A stretch of DNA of 64,000 nt from Robiginitomaculum sp. (lineage in GTDB: Bacteria; Pseudomonadota; Alphaproteobacteria; Caulobacterales; Maricaulaceae): NCBI GenBank assembly GCA_002733495.1, contig NVVV01000005.1, forward strand, positions 43,052 to 107,051. Direction: 5' to 3'. Made by a program: the position numbers and the translations under genes. The notes under the pieces are model-generated. The model did no database searches. It was not told the origin of the DNA and worked only from the letters and a program-made list of their open reading frames with translations. Of the stretch, positions 8,804 to 17,513 are shown one piece after another; within the stretch, counting starts at the first letter, position 1, and every line of letters starts with the position of its first letter.

Positions 8804-9445
8804 ATGGATGTTTTGAACCACCAGAGCAGAACCACCCAAAGCGGGTTTTCATTAATGGAAACCCTGTTGGCGCTGGCCATTATGTCGGTGGCCTCACTGG
8901 CTTTGTTTCAGTCTACGGTGACTTTGTTACGCCTGTCAGATCGCACAGTGAATGCAGCCTTAAAATCCCAAGACGAGGCCATAATTCAAAAAAGCTTTTC
9001 ACAGCTGGTCGCAGGTATGGTTCAGGCTTGGCCTGAGGACAAAAAGCATGTTTTCAGAGGAGATGCGGAAGGGTTTTCTGGCCTGACCCGGACACCGTTT
9101 CACACGCTGACACCTGGGTTAAACCCATTCTCCCTAAGTGTGCAAAATGATGCGGACAAGTCCAGACTGATCTATCAAAGCGGGGATGTTGAATGGGTCT
9201 TGCAGGAATTTGCATTTCCCAATGCGCGCATCTCCTACCTTGGCGCTGATCATGCCTGGCGCCCAGTCTGGCCACCAAAAATGACACCTAAAGTTGATAG
9301 TTTTAATAGTGAAGAGTTCTTTTTCCCCCCGTCTTTTCCTTTGGCAATCAAACTTTCAATAGGCCAGGATGATGGGCGCGAGGCCATGGTCTGGATCGCC
9401 GCCACCGAAAACCGGGCGGAATTGCCTGTCTCGGGAGAGTTTTAG
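8804..9445 (+). CDS. gspJ: Type II secretion minor pseudopilin, GspJ-like, 213 aa
   Basis: The product carries a prepilin signal: a short polar leader, then SGFSLMETLLALAIMSVASL, with cleavage after Gly14 and Glu at position +5. The C-terminal domain of about 170 residues and its position directly before gspK fit GspJ, a pseudopilus-tip subunit that forms a complex with GspI and GspK. Sequence outside the N-terminal helix is poorly conserved in this family, so J rather than another minor pseudopilin rests mainly on size and gene order. It opens the forward arm of the secretion locus; its TAG is followed immediately by the GTG of gspK. Confidence 0.75.
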   Translation: MDVLNHQSRTTQSGFSLMETLLALAIMSVASLALFQSTVTLLRLSDRTVNAALKSQDEAIIQKSFSQLVAGMVQAWPEDKKHVFRGDAEGFSGLTRTPFHTLTPGLNPFSLSVQNDADKSRLIYQSGDVEWVLQEFAFPNARISYLGADHAWRPVWPPKMTPKVDSFNSEEFFFPPSFPLAIKLSIGQDDGREAMVWIAATENRAELPVSGEF

Positions 9446-10495
9446 GTGAACCTCCCTGCGCACCATAAGCCCGGACAAGACGCAGATGGTTTTGTGCTGC
9501 CCTATGTTCTGGTCGTTATCTTTATACTGGCGCTAACCAGCGCAATTGCGATCCGTTCGTTAAACACATCTGGCCAGATCATTATCGACCTGAATGCAGA
9601 TATGCTCGCTGAACAACGTCTGGCGACTGCCGAGGCGGACACACTTTATGTCTTCCTCACCAGCGCGGGGGTCAAAGGCGGTATTGATACCAGCAATACG
9701 GTGTGGACTGCGGAGGAAGAGCTTGACGGGTTTGATGCTTCTCGTTTGTCCGATGGGGCCTTGTGGTCAGCAGCCGGGGGGGGGCGCGTTTCAAAATACG
9801 CATCAGGCGAGGTTAGCGTTATTTATCGGGACACCTCGGGATTGATACCGATCAATCAAGATGCGCCAGAAATGATGGCCATGCTGTTTAAGGGGCTGGG
9901 CCTGGGACTGAACGACAGAAAAGCAGCGGCGGCAAAACTGGCGGATTATATTGATCAGGATAATCGCCGTCGTTTTCGCGGTGCAGAACGGGCTGATTAT
10001 CGGTTGAAAAGACGCCCTCGGCCCAGCAATGCGCCTTTGCGCGCCTATGAGGAATTGTATCAGATAATCGCCTGGGATGATTTATTAACACCCCAGATGA
10101 ATAAGCGTTTGCGTGATTTCACAACATTGACCACTTCAAGCGCTTATTATAGAACGAAATTCCTAAGCTCCGAGCTTGCAAATATTCTTGGTGTGGACGG
10201 GGAAGGTAAGGCAAACACAACGCTTCGTCGTCAGAATATTGACATCGCTGACCTTGCGTCATTGATAGATGAAACGCCGACGCTGCAAGGGCGATTTATT
10301 TTCTCTACGCCAAAAATATCAGGAAAAATAATCGTTAGAGTTGTTGAATTGGAAAAATCGCCAAACGCGCCGAGTGGACCGTTCAGGAGATATTTTATAT
10401 TTGAGGAAACAAGGGATGTCGGTGACAACAATGACAACATTGAGGGCAAAACCTTTCTCCCTGTTTTCACGGCGCTTGATAGGCGCGTTCAGTAA
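9446..10495 (+). CDS. gspK: Type II secretion minor pseudopilin GspK, 349 aa
   Basis: GspK caps the pseudopilus tip. The N-terminus has a pseudopilin-like hydrophobic helix (GFVLPYVLVVIFILALTSAI, from about residue 15) preceded by a short leader. The family signature KLADYIDQDNRRRFRGAE lies near residues 170-188. The start is GTG at 9446, directly after the gspJ stop. A run of nine G residues at 9776-9784 encodes three glycines and is a possible slippage site. The 3' end overlaps the start of gspL by about 80 bases in another frame. Confidence 0.85.
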   Translation: MNLPAHHKPGQDADGFVLPYVLVVIFILALTSAIAIRSLNTSGQIIIDLNADMLAEQRLATAEADTLYVFLTSAGVKGGIDTSNTVWTAEEELDGFDASRLSDGALWSAAGGGRVSKYASGEVSVIYRDTSGLIPINQDAPEMMAMLFKGLGLGLNDRKAAAAKLADYIDQDNRRRFRGAERADYRLKRRPRPSNAPLRAYEELYQIIAWDDLLTPQMNKRLRDFTTLTTSSAYYRTKFLSSELANILGVDGEGKANTTLRRQNIDIADLASLIDETPTLQGRFIFSTPKISGKIIVRVVELEKSPNAPSGPFRRYFIFEETRDVGDNNDNIEGKTFLPVFTALDRRVQ

Positions 10496-11504
10496 TGGCG
10501 CGCTGGAAACGGTCAAAGATGGCGGTTTGCTTCATGTTGATGCCATTATTGTTTCTCGTGCGCTTTGCGGTTTTCAACGCATAAGTCTACCGAACGGGTC
10601 TCGCAATGCCATCAAGGCTGCCTTGTTGCAGGCCGAGCGTGATGCGCCGTCTGAAGCCAGCCTGTCACAGCTTACCCAGGATCCCCAGAACAAGAAAATG
10701 GCAGGGCTGTGGACCTGGCCTGCAACCCAAAGCGCGGATGGCAAAAACGCTTCGACGCCCATACGCAGCTTTCCGGAAACGCTGGCGCGTCAGCCGATGT
10801 CATCTGGCAGACGTCTGGTACAATGCCTTGACGGCGTAGAGGGACAGGTCTGGGATCAGGGAGGGCTGATTGCCAGCCGCTGGTGGCCTGATGCGCCGGA
10901 ACAGGGGCAATGGCTGGCATTTTTGCGCTCAGCACGTCTGAAAACGGATGAGATTGACCTTGCCCCCCCTCCTGTTACCGAGGTGCCGTGGCGAACTGAT
11001 CTTCCTGTATTCCAGGGTGCACTGGATTTGGCACAATCCTTGGTTACACCGCTGCGTTTGGTGGTGGTTTCAGGAACAGTTCTTGGTGCTGTTCTGATCT
11101 ATTCCGGGGCGCAATATTTACATTATTCTCAAACCCTGAAATCTTTGCAGACGCAGATCGCCGCCAGAAAGGAATTGGTCAGTGATGTGTTGGCTGATCG
11201 CAATCAGGCCATGCAAAACCTCCAGACTATAAACACAATGATACAAATGGGCGGGTCGACGGCCTTGCTCGAGGCCCTAGCCGGTATGTTAGGCAAGCTG
11301 CAGGGTAAGGATTTGGAAATATTAAGGGTTTCGCTGACTGATGGACAAGTATTTGTCCGGGTGAAGGGAAAACCGGATGTCAATGGTGCGGCCCTGGTCA
11401 AGCTTCTTGAGAGCGACAAGGCTATCGAGCAGGTTTCGGTTAATTTCAAGCGAAACGATGTTATTGATGTGAATGCTTTACTTGCGGGATATAACAGCCA
11501 ATGA
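10416..11504 (+). CDS. gspL: Type II secretion inner-membrane protein, GspL-like, 362 aa
   Basis: GspL links the GspE ATPase to the inner-membrane platform. The product has a cytoplasmic N-terminal part of about 210 residues, one membrane helix (LRLVVVSGTVLGAVLIYSG, about residue 215-235), a periplasmic coiled stretch and a C-terminal ferredoxin-like domain. This matches the GspL/PilN layout, although the cytoplasmic part is shorter and more divergent than in gammaproteobacterial GspL. The frame opens at 10341; the ATG at 10416 has GAGGA nine bases upstream and is preferred, with ATG 10431 an alternative. The stop overlaps the next start (ATGA). Confidence 0.65.
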   Translation: MSVTTMTTLRAKPFSLFSRRLIGAFSNGALETVKDGGLLHVDAIIVSRALCGFQRISLPNGSRNAIKAALLQAERDAPSEASLSQLTQDPQNKKMAGLWTWPATQSADGKNASTPIRSFPETLARQPMSSGRRLVQCLDGVEGQVWDQGGLIASRWWPDAPEQGQWLAFLRSARLKTDEIDLAPPPVTEVPWRTDLPVFQGALDLAQSLVTPLRLVVVSGTVLGAVLIYSGAQYLHYSQTLKSLQTQIAARKELVSDVLADRNQAMQNLQTINTMIQMGGSTALLEALAGMLGKLQGKDLEILRVSLTDGQVFVRVKGKPDVNGAALVKLLESDKAIEQVSVNFKRNDVIDVNALLAGYNSQ

Positions 11505-12085
11505 GCGCCCTATTGTCTTTATTCAAGGATAAGCTGACGACCAATGCCGCCTATGGTCTGGTTGTGCTCGGCACTCTGCTCGGCATGTTATTCCTCAGTA
11601 ATCTGTACGAATTTGTGGTGCAGGTTCAAACAAATGCACTCTATGCAGAGCGCGAACTGGCCAAGTTGAACACGATCAAGAAATCTGATGTCTGGTCGCA
11701 ACGGGTTGAGGAAAGCGAAAACGCAAAAAAAGCCTGGGAAAACACCAAATTACAGGGGGAAACAGTCGGTGTGCTAGCGGCCAAGATCCAGCAAAAGCTG
11801 ATTACCTTGTCAGAAGGCGTAAGCATGATGAACCCACAAATCAGGGTCAATAACGAACTGATTGAGGTGGATGGGCAAACCATTATGCGGTTCAGCCTTT
11901 CGGGGACCCTGCCAAGACACTTTCCACCCATCGACCTTCTGTTGGCTCTGGCTGAGGAGGACAAGAGAATCATTGTTGATGAGGTGGTTACTGATTTTTA
12001 TAAAGGAAATCGCAGTTTGATCAGGTTATCAGGCATGGCTATCGTTCACATTATAGATGATTCAAATCAGGCGGGGAGCAAGTGA
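11501..12085 (+). CDS. Single-pass inner-membrane protein, GspM/PilO-like by position, 194 aa
   Basis: The product has a short cytoplasmic N-terminus, a membrane helix (AYGLVVLGTLLGMLFLSNLY, about residues 17-36), a coiled-coil stretch (about 45-110) and a small C-terminal alpha/beta domain. This is the architecture of GspM and PilO, which pair with GspL/PilN in the inner-membrane platform. Sequence similarity alone does not let me name it, so the call rests on topology and on its place directly after the gspL-like gene, with which it overlaps by four bases. Its own stop overlaps the next start (TGATG). Confidence 0.6.
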   Translation: MSALLSLFKDKLTTNAAYGLVVLGTLLGMLFLSNLYEFVVQVQTNALYAERELAKLNTIKKSDVWSQRVEESENAKKAWENTKLQGETVGVLAAKIQQKLITLSEGVSMMNPQIRVNNELIEVDGQTIMRFSLSGTLPRHFPPIDLLLALAEEDKRIIVDEVVTDFYKGNRSLIRLSGMAIVHIIDDSNQAGSK

Positions 12086-12597
12086 TGCCCTCATCTGTGC
12101 GTTACATTGTTGTTGTGATAATCCTGATTTTTGCGGGTGTGTTTGGTTGGCTTGGCAGCAAAACACAAAGGCAAGAATTAAATGCGAACAAGGCAGGGTG
12201 GCAAACCCCCGCGCTTCCGGATGGCGGGCGAGAAAAAATTGAGCAATTGCGCAAACAGTTATTGGCCACGTCCTATTTTGCAGATAGCATTGATGCGCAA
12301 AAGGGGGATCAGAGCCGTCTTTCGGAAGAGGATGCCGCCCAAGCAGCTTTTGAAAAAGAATACGGACGCTTTCCCCATATTATTTCAATATCGCGTATTA
12401 ATGGCCGCGAGACAGCGCAGCTTAGAATACCCGAAAATATGGTGCTAACTGTTCATGCTGGTGATGTGCTGGAGAGTGGCTGGACTGTTAAGGAAATTAA
12501 TTCTGATCATTTAGTCGCGGAAGCCGGTTCCGAACGCTTCTCTTTTGCTGTATTTGAGCATAAGAATAAGCCACCGCAAGAGGGTGCCAAGCAATAG
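12085..12597 (+). CDS. Single-pass periplasmic protein, GspC/PilP-like, 170 aa
   Basis: The product begins with a membrane anchor (IVVVIILIFAGVFGWLGS). A helical linker follows, and then a C-terminal beta domain around residues 105-155. The segment VHAGDVLESGWTVKEINSDH resembles the homology-region fold of GspC and the PilP domain that contacts the secretin. It lacks a PDZ domain and is shorter than typical GspC. Its position directly upstream of the secretin gene supports the role of linking the inner-membrane platform to GspD. A GTG three bases earlier (12082) is also possible, but the ATG overlapping the upstream TGA is simpler. Confidence 0.6.
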   Translation: MPSSVRYIVVVIILIFAGVFGWLGSKTQRQELNANKAGWQTPALPDGGREKIEQLRKQLLATSYFADSIDAQKGDQSRLSEEDAAQAAFEKEYGRFPHIISISRINGRETAQLRIPENMVLTVHAGDVLESGWTVKEINSDHLVAEAGSERFSFAVFEHKNKPPQEGAKQ

Positions 12598-12644
12598 GTT
12601 CTGTGCGCGGCTACGGACACTGGATCGCGTAAAATAGGTTGATA

Positions 12645-14840
12645 ATGTATAAAAAGACGAGAAGAGCATCATATTTTTTGCGGGCGATAGCCTTGGGCAT
12701 GGCTGTGATCATGCTGAGTGCCTGTGAGACAACCAATGTGGTGAAAGAGTTATCTTCACAAGGCGGAAGTCTGGCAAACAGGGTCAACCGGCCACCACAA
12801 AAACCGTTGGACCCTGTGCTGGATGGTGCGGGTGTTGTTGATGAAACAAAATTACGGGAACCTACTGAAATCAAGCCGGTGCCTCGTATCTCAGTGCGGC
12901 AAAAGGATGATGATGATGGAAAATCAGCACGCCCGCCAAAAACATCTGTTAAGTCGATTCAGGCCTATGTAACCCCTTCACCATTACCAGAATTTATTGA
13001 TGTGGTTTTTGGTGAAATGCTGAAGGTCCCCTATGTTACGGGTCCAGGCGTGGCGGCGCGTAAAGATATTGTACAATTGCGCTCTTCGGGGACGTTATCC
13101 GGCGAAGTATTTTTCAGCCTTATTGAGTCTGCTCTCAAAGAGTATGGCGTTCGTGTTGTCCCCGAAGACGGCGTGTACCGTATACTGGAGGATCAGGCCT
13201 TAAAAGCACGCATGCCACGCTTTATTCGTTCGCGGGCCCAGCCGGGTACGCCACGGTCATTGCGTCCGGTTATCCAGATGGTTGAGCTTTACGCTGTGGA
13301 TGCAAACAGTATGACCGGCCTTTTGAAACAGGCGATGGGTGGTGGAAGCAAGAATGTAAAAATCCTGCCAAACCCGTTGAAAAATACCATAACGCTCTCG
13401 GGCTTGCCCGAAGAGGTTGATGCGGTGCTCCGTATTATTAAAGAACTTGATGAACTGAATTATGCCGGGTCTACAGTGCAACGATATTCACCCGTCTATT
13501 GGGAAGCCAAGGCCCTTGCAAAAGAAGTTAACAAGATTTTGAAGGTGGAGGGCTGGCAGGTGACGGTTAACCTTTCCGCGCCACGGGCTATCAATTTGCT
13601 CCCCATTGAGTATTCCAATGACATTTTCATTTTTTCTCGCAGTAAGGTGATTAGTGAGCGCACTATTATCTGGCTGAAGGAATTGGATCGCCCGGTAAAA
13701 GCCGGGGATTACAACCAATTATTTATCTATCAGGTTGCCAATGTTGATGCGGTGGATCTGGCCGGGACAGCAAATGCAGCGATTAATGCAGGGCAATTTC
13801 TTGAAAACCAAGGGCGTGGAGGCGAAAGAACGGCGGGTTTAGCCACGGGAGAGGACGGGCGAGGAAAATCCCAAAAAGGCAAAGCTGGCGATAAATTTGT
13901 TGTTGACCCGATTGGTAACCGGCTGATTTTTTCAGGCACTGTTAATGAGTATGAGCGGGTATTACCGCTTCTGAGACAACTGGATCGTGCCCCGGCTGAG
14001 GTGCTGATTGAGGTGACAATAGCCGAGGTGACCCTGAATGACAGCACCAAATTTGGCCTCGAATTTTTTATCAATGATATTGGTGCCAATAATTTCAGAA
14101 ACACCTTTGGCACACAGGGGCTGGGTGTTGGCAGCACGGGATTTAACGTTGCTATTGCCAAGGGGGATGTCACGTTAAACGCAAATACTCTGGCAACAAA
14201 CAGCGACATCAAGGTGTTATCCACGCCACGCCTTATGGCCCGTTCGGGCGGCTCTGCCAGCTTCACCGTAGGCACAGATGTGCCTGTAATCACCTCTCAG
14301 CGCGCGGCAAATTCCCAATCGACCACCGGGGTCACGGATGTGTTGCAGACGGTATCCTATCGTAAAACAGGGATTATCCTGAATATCGAACCCATTGTGT
14401 TCAGCAATAACAGGATTGATCTGACCATTAGCCAGGAAGTGTCGGCGACAATTGATTCAGGAAGTTCCACAATTGCCAGCCCAACGATCTCAAATCGCTC
14501 ATTGGAAACCCAATTGTCCCTCCAAGACGGGCAAACCGCAGTGCTGGGCGGATTGATGCAGGATACGATTACCCGCAAGGAAAGCGGCATACCGTTCCTT
14601 AAGGATATTCCTTTGCTGGGCAGTGCATTTTCTTCAACTACGGTTACCTCTGACCGGACCGAGCTTCTGGTGCTGATCACAGCCTATATTATGCGTGGCC
14701 CAGAAGATAAAGCGGCCTTTGTAGAGAGCCTCACCAATGAACTGGATGCCTCTTTGAGAAAGCCAAGCCGCCTGATAACACTATTACCGCGTGGGGGCCT
14801 TTTGGGCGCAAAAAAGGGTGCGGATGAAACCGTGGACTAG
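12645..14840 (+). CDS. gspD: Type II secretion secretin GspD, predicted lipoprotein, 731 aa
   Basis: GspD forms the outer-membrane channel. The product has a lipoprotein signal with lipobox LSAC at about residues 22-25, followed by Glu at +2. N-domains follow (about 100-400), including repeated N1/N2-type modules such as VKILPNPLKNTITLSGLPEEV. The C-terminal secretin domain (about 450-690) contains VLSTPRLMARSGGSASFTVG and DVPVITSQ. The frame is open from a TTG at 12639; the ATG at 12645 gives a normal signal peptide and is preferred. A lipidated secretin may reach the outer membrane without a separate pilotin. Three bases separate it from gspI. Confidence 0.9.
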   Translation: MYKKTRRASYFLRAIALGMAVIMLSACETTNVVKELSSQGGSLANRVNRPPQKPLDPVLDGAGVVDETKLREPTEIKPVPRISVRQKDDDDGKSARPPKTSVKSIQAYVTPSPLPEFIDVVFGEMLKVPYVTGPGVAARKDIVQLRSSGTLSGEVFFSLIESALKEYGVRVVPEDGVYRILEDQALKARMPRFIRSRAQPGTPRSLRPVIQMVELYAVDANSMTGLLKQAMGGGSKNVKILPNPLKNTITLSGLPEEVDAVLRIIKELDELNYAGSTVQRYSPVYWEAKALAKEVNKILKVEGWQVTVNLSAPRAINLLPIEYSNDIFIFSRSKVISERTIIWLKELDRPVKAGDYNQLFIYQVANVDAVDLAGTANAAINAGQFLENQGRGGERTAGLATGEDGRGKSQKGKAGDKFVVDPIGNRLIFSGTVNEYERVLPLLRQLDRAPAEVLIEVTIAEVTLNDSTKFGLEFFINDIGANNFRNTFGTQGLGVGSTGFNVAIAKGDVTLNANTLATNSDIKVLSTPRLMARSGGSASFTVGTDVPVITSQRAANSQSTTGVTDVLQTVSYRKTGIILNIEPIVFSNNRIDLTISQEVSATIDSGSSTIASPTISNRSLETQLSLQDGQTAVLGGLMQDTITRKESGIPFLKDIPLLGSAFSSTTVTSDRTELLVLITAYIMRGPEDKAAFVESLTNELDASLRKPSRLITLLPRGGLLGAKKGADETVD

Positions 14841-14843
14841 CTG

Positions 14844-15311
14844 ATGCGTATTGTTGGCCCAGACTTTATATCTGCCAAAAAGGACAATACGGACAGCCAG
14901 GGAACTGCGGGTTTTTCCGTTCTGGAAGCCATTATTGCGATTGCCATTCTGTCGATTGCTTTTCTACCGCTTCTGGAACTTCAAAACCAGATGGCGCGTA
15001 CAACCATAGCGCTGGAACGTAATGAAGAACTGATGCAGGCCAAGCGCTCGGCTTTGGCTTATGTCCGATCACTAAACCCGATGCAAAATCCAGATGGTGA
15101 TATTGATCTGGGTACAGCCCAAATGCATTGGCAGGCAACACCCATCTCAGAGGAGCGCCCGGTTCTTGGCAGTGGCGGGCAAAAAGGGCGTTTTGTTGCT
15201 ACGCTTTATGATGTCAAGGTGACGCTGACTTTTGAAAACCAGCGCACGCAGTCATTTTCCACACATGCCACGGGGTGGCGGGCCACCGCTTCCATGCTGT
15301 CGCGTTTTTAA
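14844..15311 (+). CDS. gspI: Type II secretion minor pseudopilin, GspI-like, 155 aa
   Basis: The product has a prepilin leader ending in AG, then GFSVLEAIIAIAILSIAFLP, with Glu at +5 (about residues 23-45). The mature length of about 130 residues and the pattern LERNEELMQAKRSALAYV after the helix fit GspI, the minor pseudopilin that nucleates the tip with J and K. The assignment to I is by size and pattern. It is the last gene of the forward arm, and its stop overlaps by four bases the stop of the convergent gspH. Confidence 0.7.
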   Translation: MRIVGPDFISAKKDNTDSQGTAGFSVLEAIIAIAILSIAFLPLLELQNQMARTTIALERNEELMQAKRSALAYVRSLNPMQNPDGDIDLGTAQMHWQATPISEERPVLGSGGQKGRFVATLYDVKVTLTFENQRTQSFSTHATGWRATASMLSRF

Positions 15312-15766
15312 TTTTTGTCCCCTGTCGCTGCGGCAACCCGAAGAGGGCGGCACTCCGGCGCGCTAAAGTCATAAAGCGCACGTCGCCCCTGAGGGTTGAT
15401 CATCAGAATTCTCCCGCCCAGGCACATGCCTGATGGCGTTAATGCAATCGCTTCCCCCTCTGTACGCCAGCCTTTGGGCAGCGATAGATGCCAGACATTG
15501 GCTATGGCTGTATCGGGTGGATCAGACGTATCTGTGACGATAACGGCGCTTTGGCCCAATAACAGCGCTTTGGCGCGGTAATTGCGCACTTCTGCTGCGG
15601 CGGCTTTCGACTGCGATGAAAAGCGTGCGCTTTGCAGGCTGCTAGACAGGGATGCTGTGGTCAGGGACACCACAATGCTGATGATGGCCAGAGTCACCAT
15701 CACCTCCATCAGGGAGAAGCCGCCATTTGTCTGGGCCGCTGAGGTATGGAGGTTGGTGCAGGGCAT
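15308..15766 (-). CDS. gspH: Type II secretion minor pseudopilin, GspH-like, 152 aa
   Basis: The product carries a prepilin signal (GGFSLMEVMVTLAIISIVVS, from about residue 15) with Glu at +5. The C-terminal part has the GspH-type beta domain, with alternating short strands and a conserved-looking LPKGWRTEG. The frame opens at 15793, but ATG 15766 has TAGGAAAT directly upstream and starts seven bases after the gspG stop, so it is preferred. It is the third gene of the reverse arm gspF-gspG-gspH. Confidence 0.75.
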   Translation of the reverse strand: MPCTNLHTSAAQTNGGFSLMEVMVTLAIISIVVSLTTASLSSSLQSARFSSQSKAAAAEVRNYRAKALLLGQSAVIVTDTSDPPDTAIANVWHLSLPKGWRTEGEAIALTPSGMCLGGRILMINPQGRRALYDFSAPECRPLRVAAATGDKN

Positions 15767-15773
15767 GGATTTC

Positions 15774-16256
15774 CTACATTGCAATATCGGCATTCAGCCC
15801 TTTTCCGCCTACAGCATTATCGGCGCCGTATGAGACAATTTTCGGGCTGGTCTGGCCACCCCGGTCATCAGTTTTGGCCAGGTTATAATGATAGGGATTG
15901 CCCCAGGGATCTTTGGGAAACTCACCTTCCAGATAGGGGCCAAACCATTGCGATTGCAGGTTAGGGTCGCTGGGCATCTTGACCAGAACGTTCAGGCTTT
16001 CCTCGGCGGTGGGGTAGCGCCCAAAATCAATACGAAAGCTGTTCAGGGCCAGTTTTATAGTCTTGGCTTCAGCCTTTGCGGCGACAACTTTTGAACGATC
16101 CAGTTGCGCGAACAGACGCGGCGCAACCAGGGTCACAATGGTGCCCATAATGGCCAGCACCACCAGTATTTCCAGCAAGGAATACCCGGCGCGGCGATCG
16201 CGGCATTGCTCTTCGGCTTTCGCGGCGGGACGAGAGGCGGCGTGTGTCTGGGTCAT
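15774..16256 (-). CDS. gspG: Type II secretion major pseudopilin GspG, 160 aa
   Basis: GspG is the main subunit of the pseudopilus. The prepilin helix AGYSLLEILVVLAIMGTIVT begins near residue 23, with Glu at +5. The family hallmarks are plain: RYPTAEESLNVLV, then FPKDPWGNPYHYN and the C-terminal calcium-binding loop region YGADNAVGGKGLNADI. The leader of about 23 residues is longer than usual. The start overlaps the gspF stop by four bases, indicating translational coupling. Confidence 0.93.
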   Translation of the reverse strand: MTQTHAASRPAAKAEEQCRDRRAGYSLLEILVVLAIMGTIVTLVAPRLFAQLDRSKVVAAKAEAKTIKLALNSFRIDFGRYPTAEESLNVLVKMPSDPNLQSQWFGPYLEGEFPKDPWGNPYHYNLAKTDDRGGQTSPKIVSYGADNAVGGKGLNADIAM

Positions 16257-17461
16257 ATGTCAAACTCGTAAAGACTGGTCATGGCGAGCACAATGCTCAA
16301 AACAATAGTACCAACAATCATGGCAATAAAAAGGATTGCCGCCGGTTCGGCAATGGCGGTAAGGCCCTTTGCCCGCTCGCGGGTTTCCTTTTCCTTGGTA
16401 TCGGCGATGAATAATAGCATATCTGCGAGCGCACCGGAATTACGTCCGGTGCGAATAAGGTCGATGGACAGGGCATCCATGGCCGGCAGATGCTCTTCCA
16501 GCACCTCGTCAATATTACGTCCAGCGCGGATTTCGCTGCGGGCTGCATCCATGCCGTTCCTTAACTCACGCGAGTTCAGGCCCGAAAGGCCAAGGCGCAA
16601 GGCGGTCAAAATGTCTGCGCCATTATCCAGCGCAATGCCCATGGTGCGTGCCCAGCCGCCAATGTCAGACTGGATCAGAAAACTGCCAATAACGGGGCTA
16701 CGCTCTGCCAGGCTGCGCACCTGTTCGCGCACAGTTTTGTTTCTGGCAAGAAATATACCCCCCGCAACAAGGGCAATCGCCCCGCCAAGGAAAAGGGTGG
16801 TATGGGCTTTCATCCAGACGCCTGTGGAAATGACCAGATTTGATATGGCGGGCAGATTGTCCCGGTTGTTGCCGATCATCGCGTCAAAACGCGGCACCAC
16901 GAACATGAACATTAAAATCACGATCAGGCCGCCTACGCTAGCCAGAAACATGGGGTAGGCCAAAGCCCCGCGAATTTCGCTGCGCATGCTGTCTTCAAAT
17001 TCCATACGTTCCGAGGCATCGGCCAGCGCCTTTGCCAGCGTGCCGGTGGCTTCGCCCAGTTCCGCCAGGCGTGGCACATAACGGGGCAGGTCCTGCATAT
17101 GGGTTTCCAGCGCGCCTGACAGGCGTTGCCCGGCGCGCAGGTCCGAGCGGATGGCGTTAGCGCTTTTGGCCAGCGCAGGATTGGCATTGGACTTGGCCAG
17201 GCTTTTCATGGCTTCCAAAAGGCCCACACCGGCTTTTAGCAAGGTGGCCAGTTGGCGGATGAATGCCGACTGGTCCTTGCGGGTGATCTTGCGGGCGCGC
17301 AGGCGTTCCAAAAGTACTGATTGATTGCGTTCGACCAAAGAGAATGGCGAGAGCTGGCGCTTTTCCAGGGCCGCAAAAGCGGCATCCTGATCGGCCGCTT
17401 CTATTGCGCCGCTGACCGTAGAGCCGTTTCGTCTTAAGGCCTTATACTGAAATCTGGGCAT
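16253..17461 (-). CDS. gspF: Type II secretion inner-membrane platform protein GspF, 402 aa
   Basis: GspF is the polytopic platform protein that works with GspE. The product has the N-terminal MPRFQYKALRRNGSTVSGAIEA typical of the family. Two T2SF domains (about residues 65-190 and 270-390) include SAFIRQLATLLKAGVGLLEA and a second copy around NGADILTALRLGLSG. Three membrane helices lie near 165-190, 215-240 and 370-395. It heads the reverse F-G-H unit, 52 bases downstream of the glycan operon's last gene on the same strand, so read-through from that operon is possible. Confidence 0.93.
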   Translation of the reverse strand: MPRFQYKALRRNGSTVSGAIEAADQDAAFAALEKRQLSPFSLVERNQSVLLERLRARKITRKDQSAFIRQLATLLKAGVGLLEAMKSLAKSNANPALAKSANAIRSDLRAGQRLSGALETHMQDLPRYVPRLAELGEATGTLAKALADASERMEFEDSMRSEIRGALAYPMFLASVGGLIVILMFMFVVPRFDAMIGNNRDNLPAISNLVISTGVWMKAHTTLFLGGAIALVAGGIFLARNKTVREQVRSLAERSPVIGSFLIQSDIGGWARTMGIALDNGADILTALRLGLSGLNSRELRNGMDAARSEIRAGRNIDEVLEEHLPAMDALSIDLIRTGRNSGALADMLLFIADTKEKETRERAKGLTAIAEPAAILFIAMIVGTIVLSIVLAMTSLYEFDI

Positions 17462-17513
17462 GGCTTCTCAATTGCATATTGCTGTGCAAACTACACTTAA
17501 AACCATCGTGAAA

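Noticed and set aside
8604..8852. N-terminal extension of the gspE frame up to 8852
   Set aside because: The extension overlaps the divergent gspJ start, lacks family similarity, and ATG 8603 has a good ribosome binding site and the normal GspE N-terminus.
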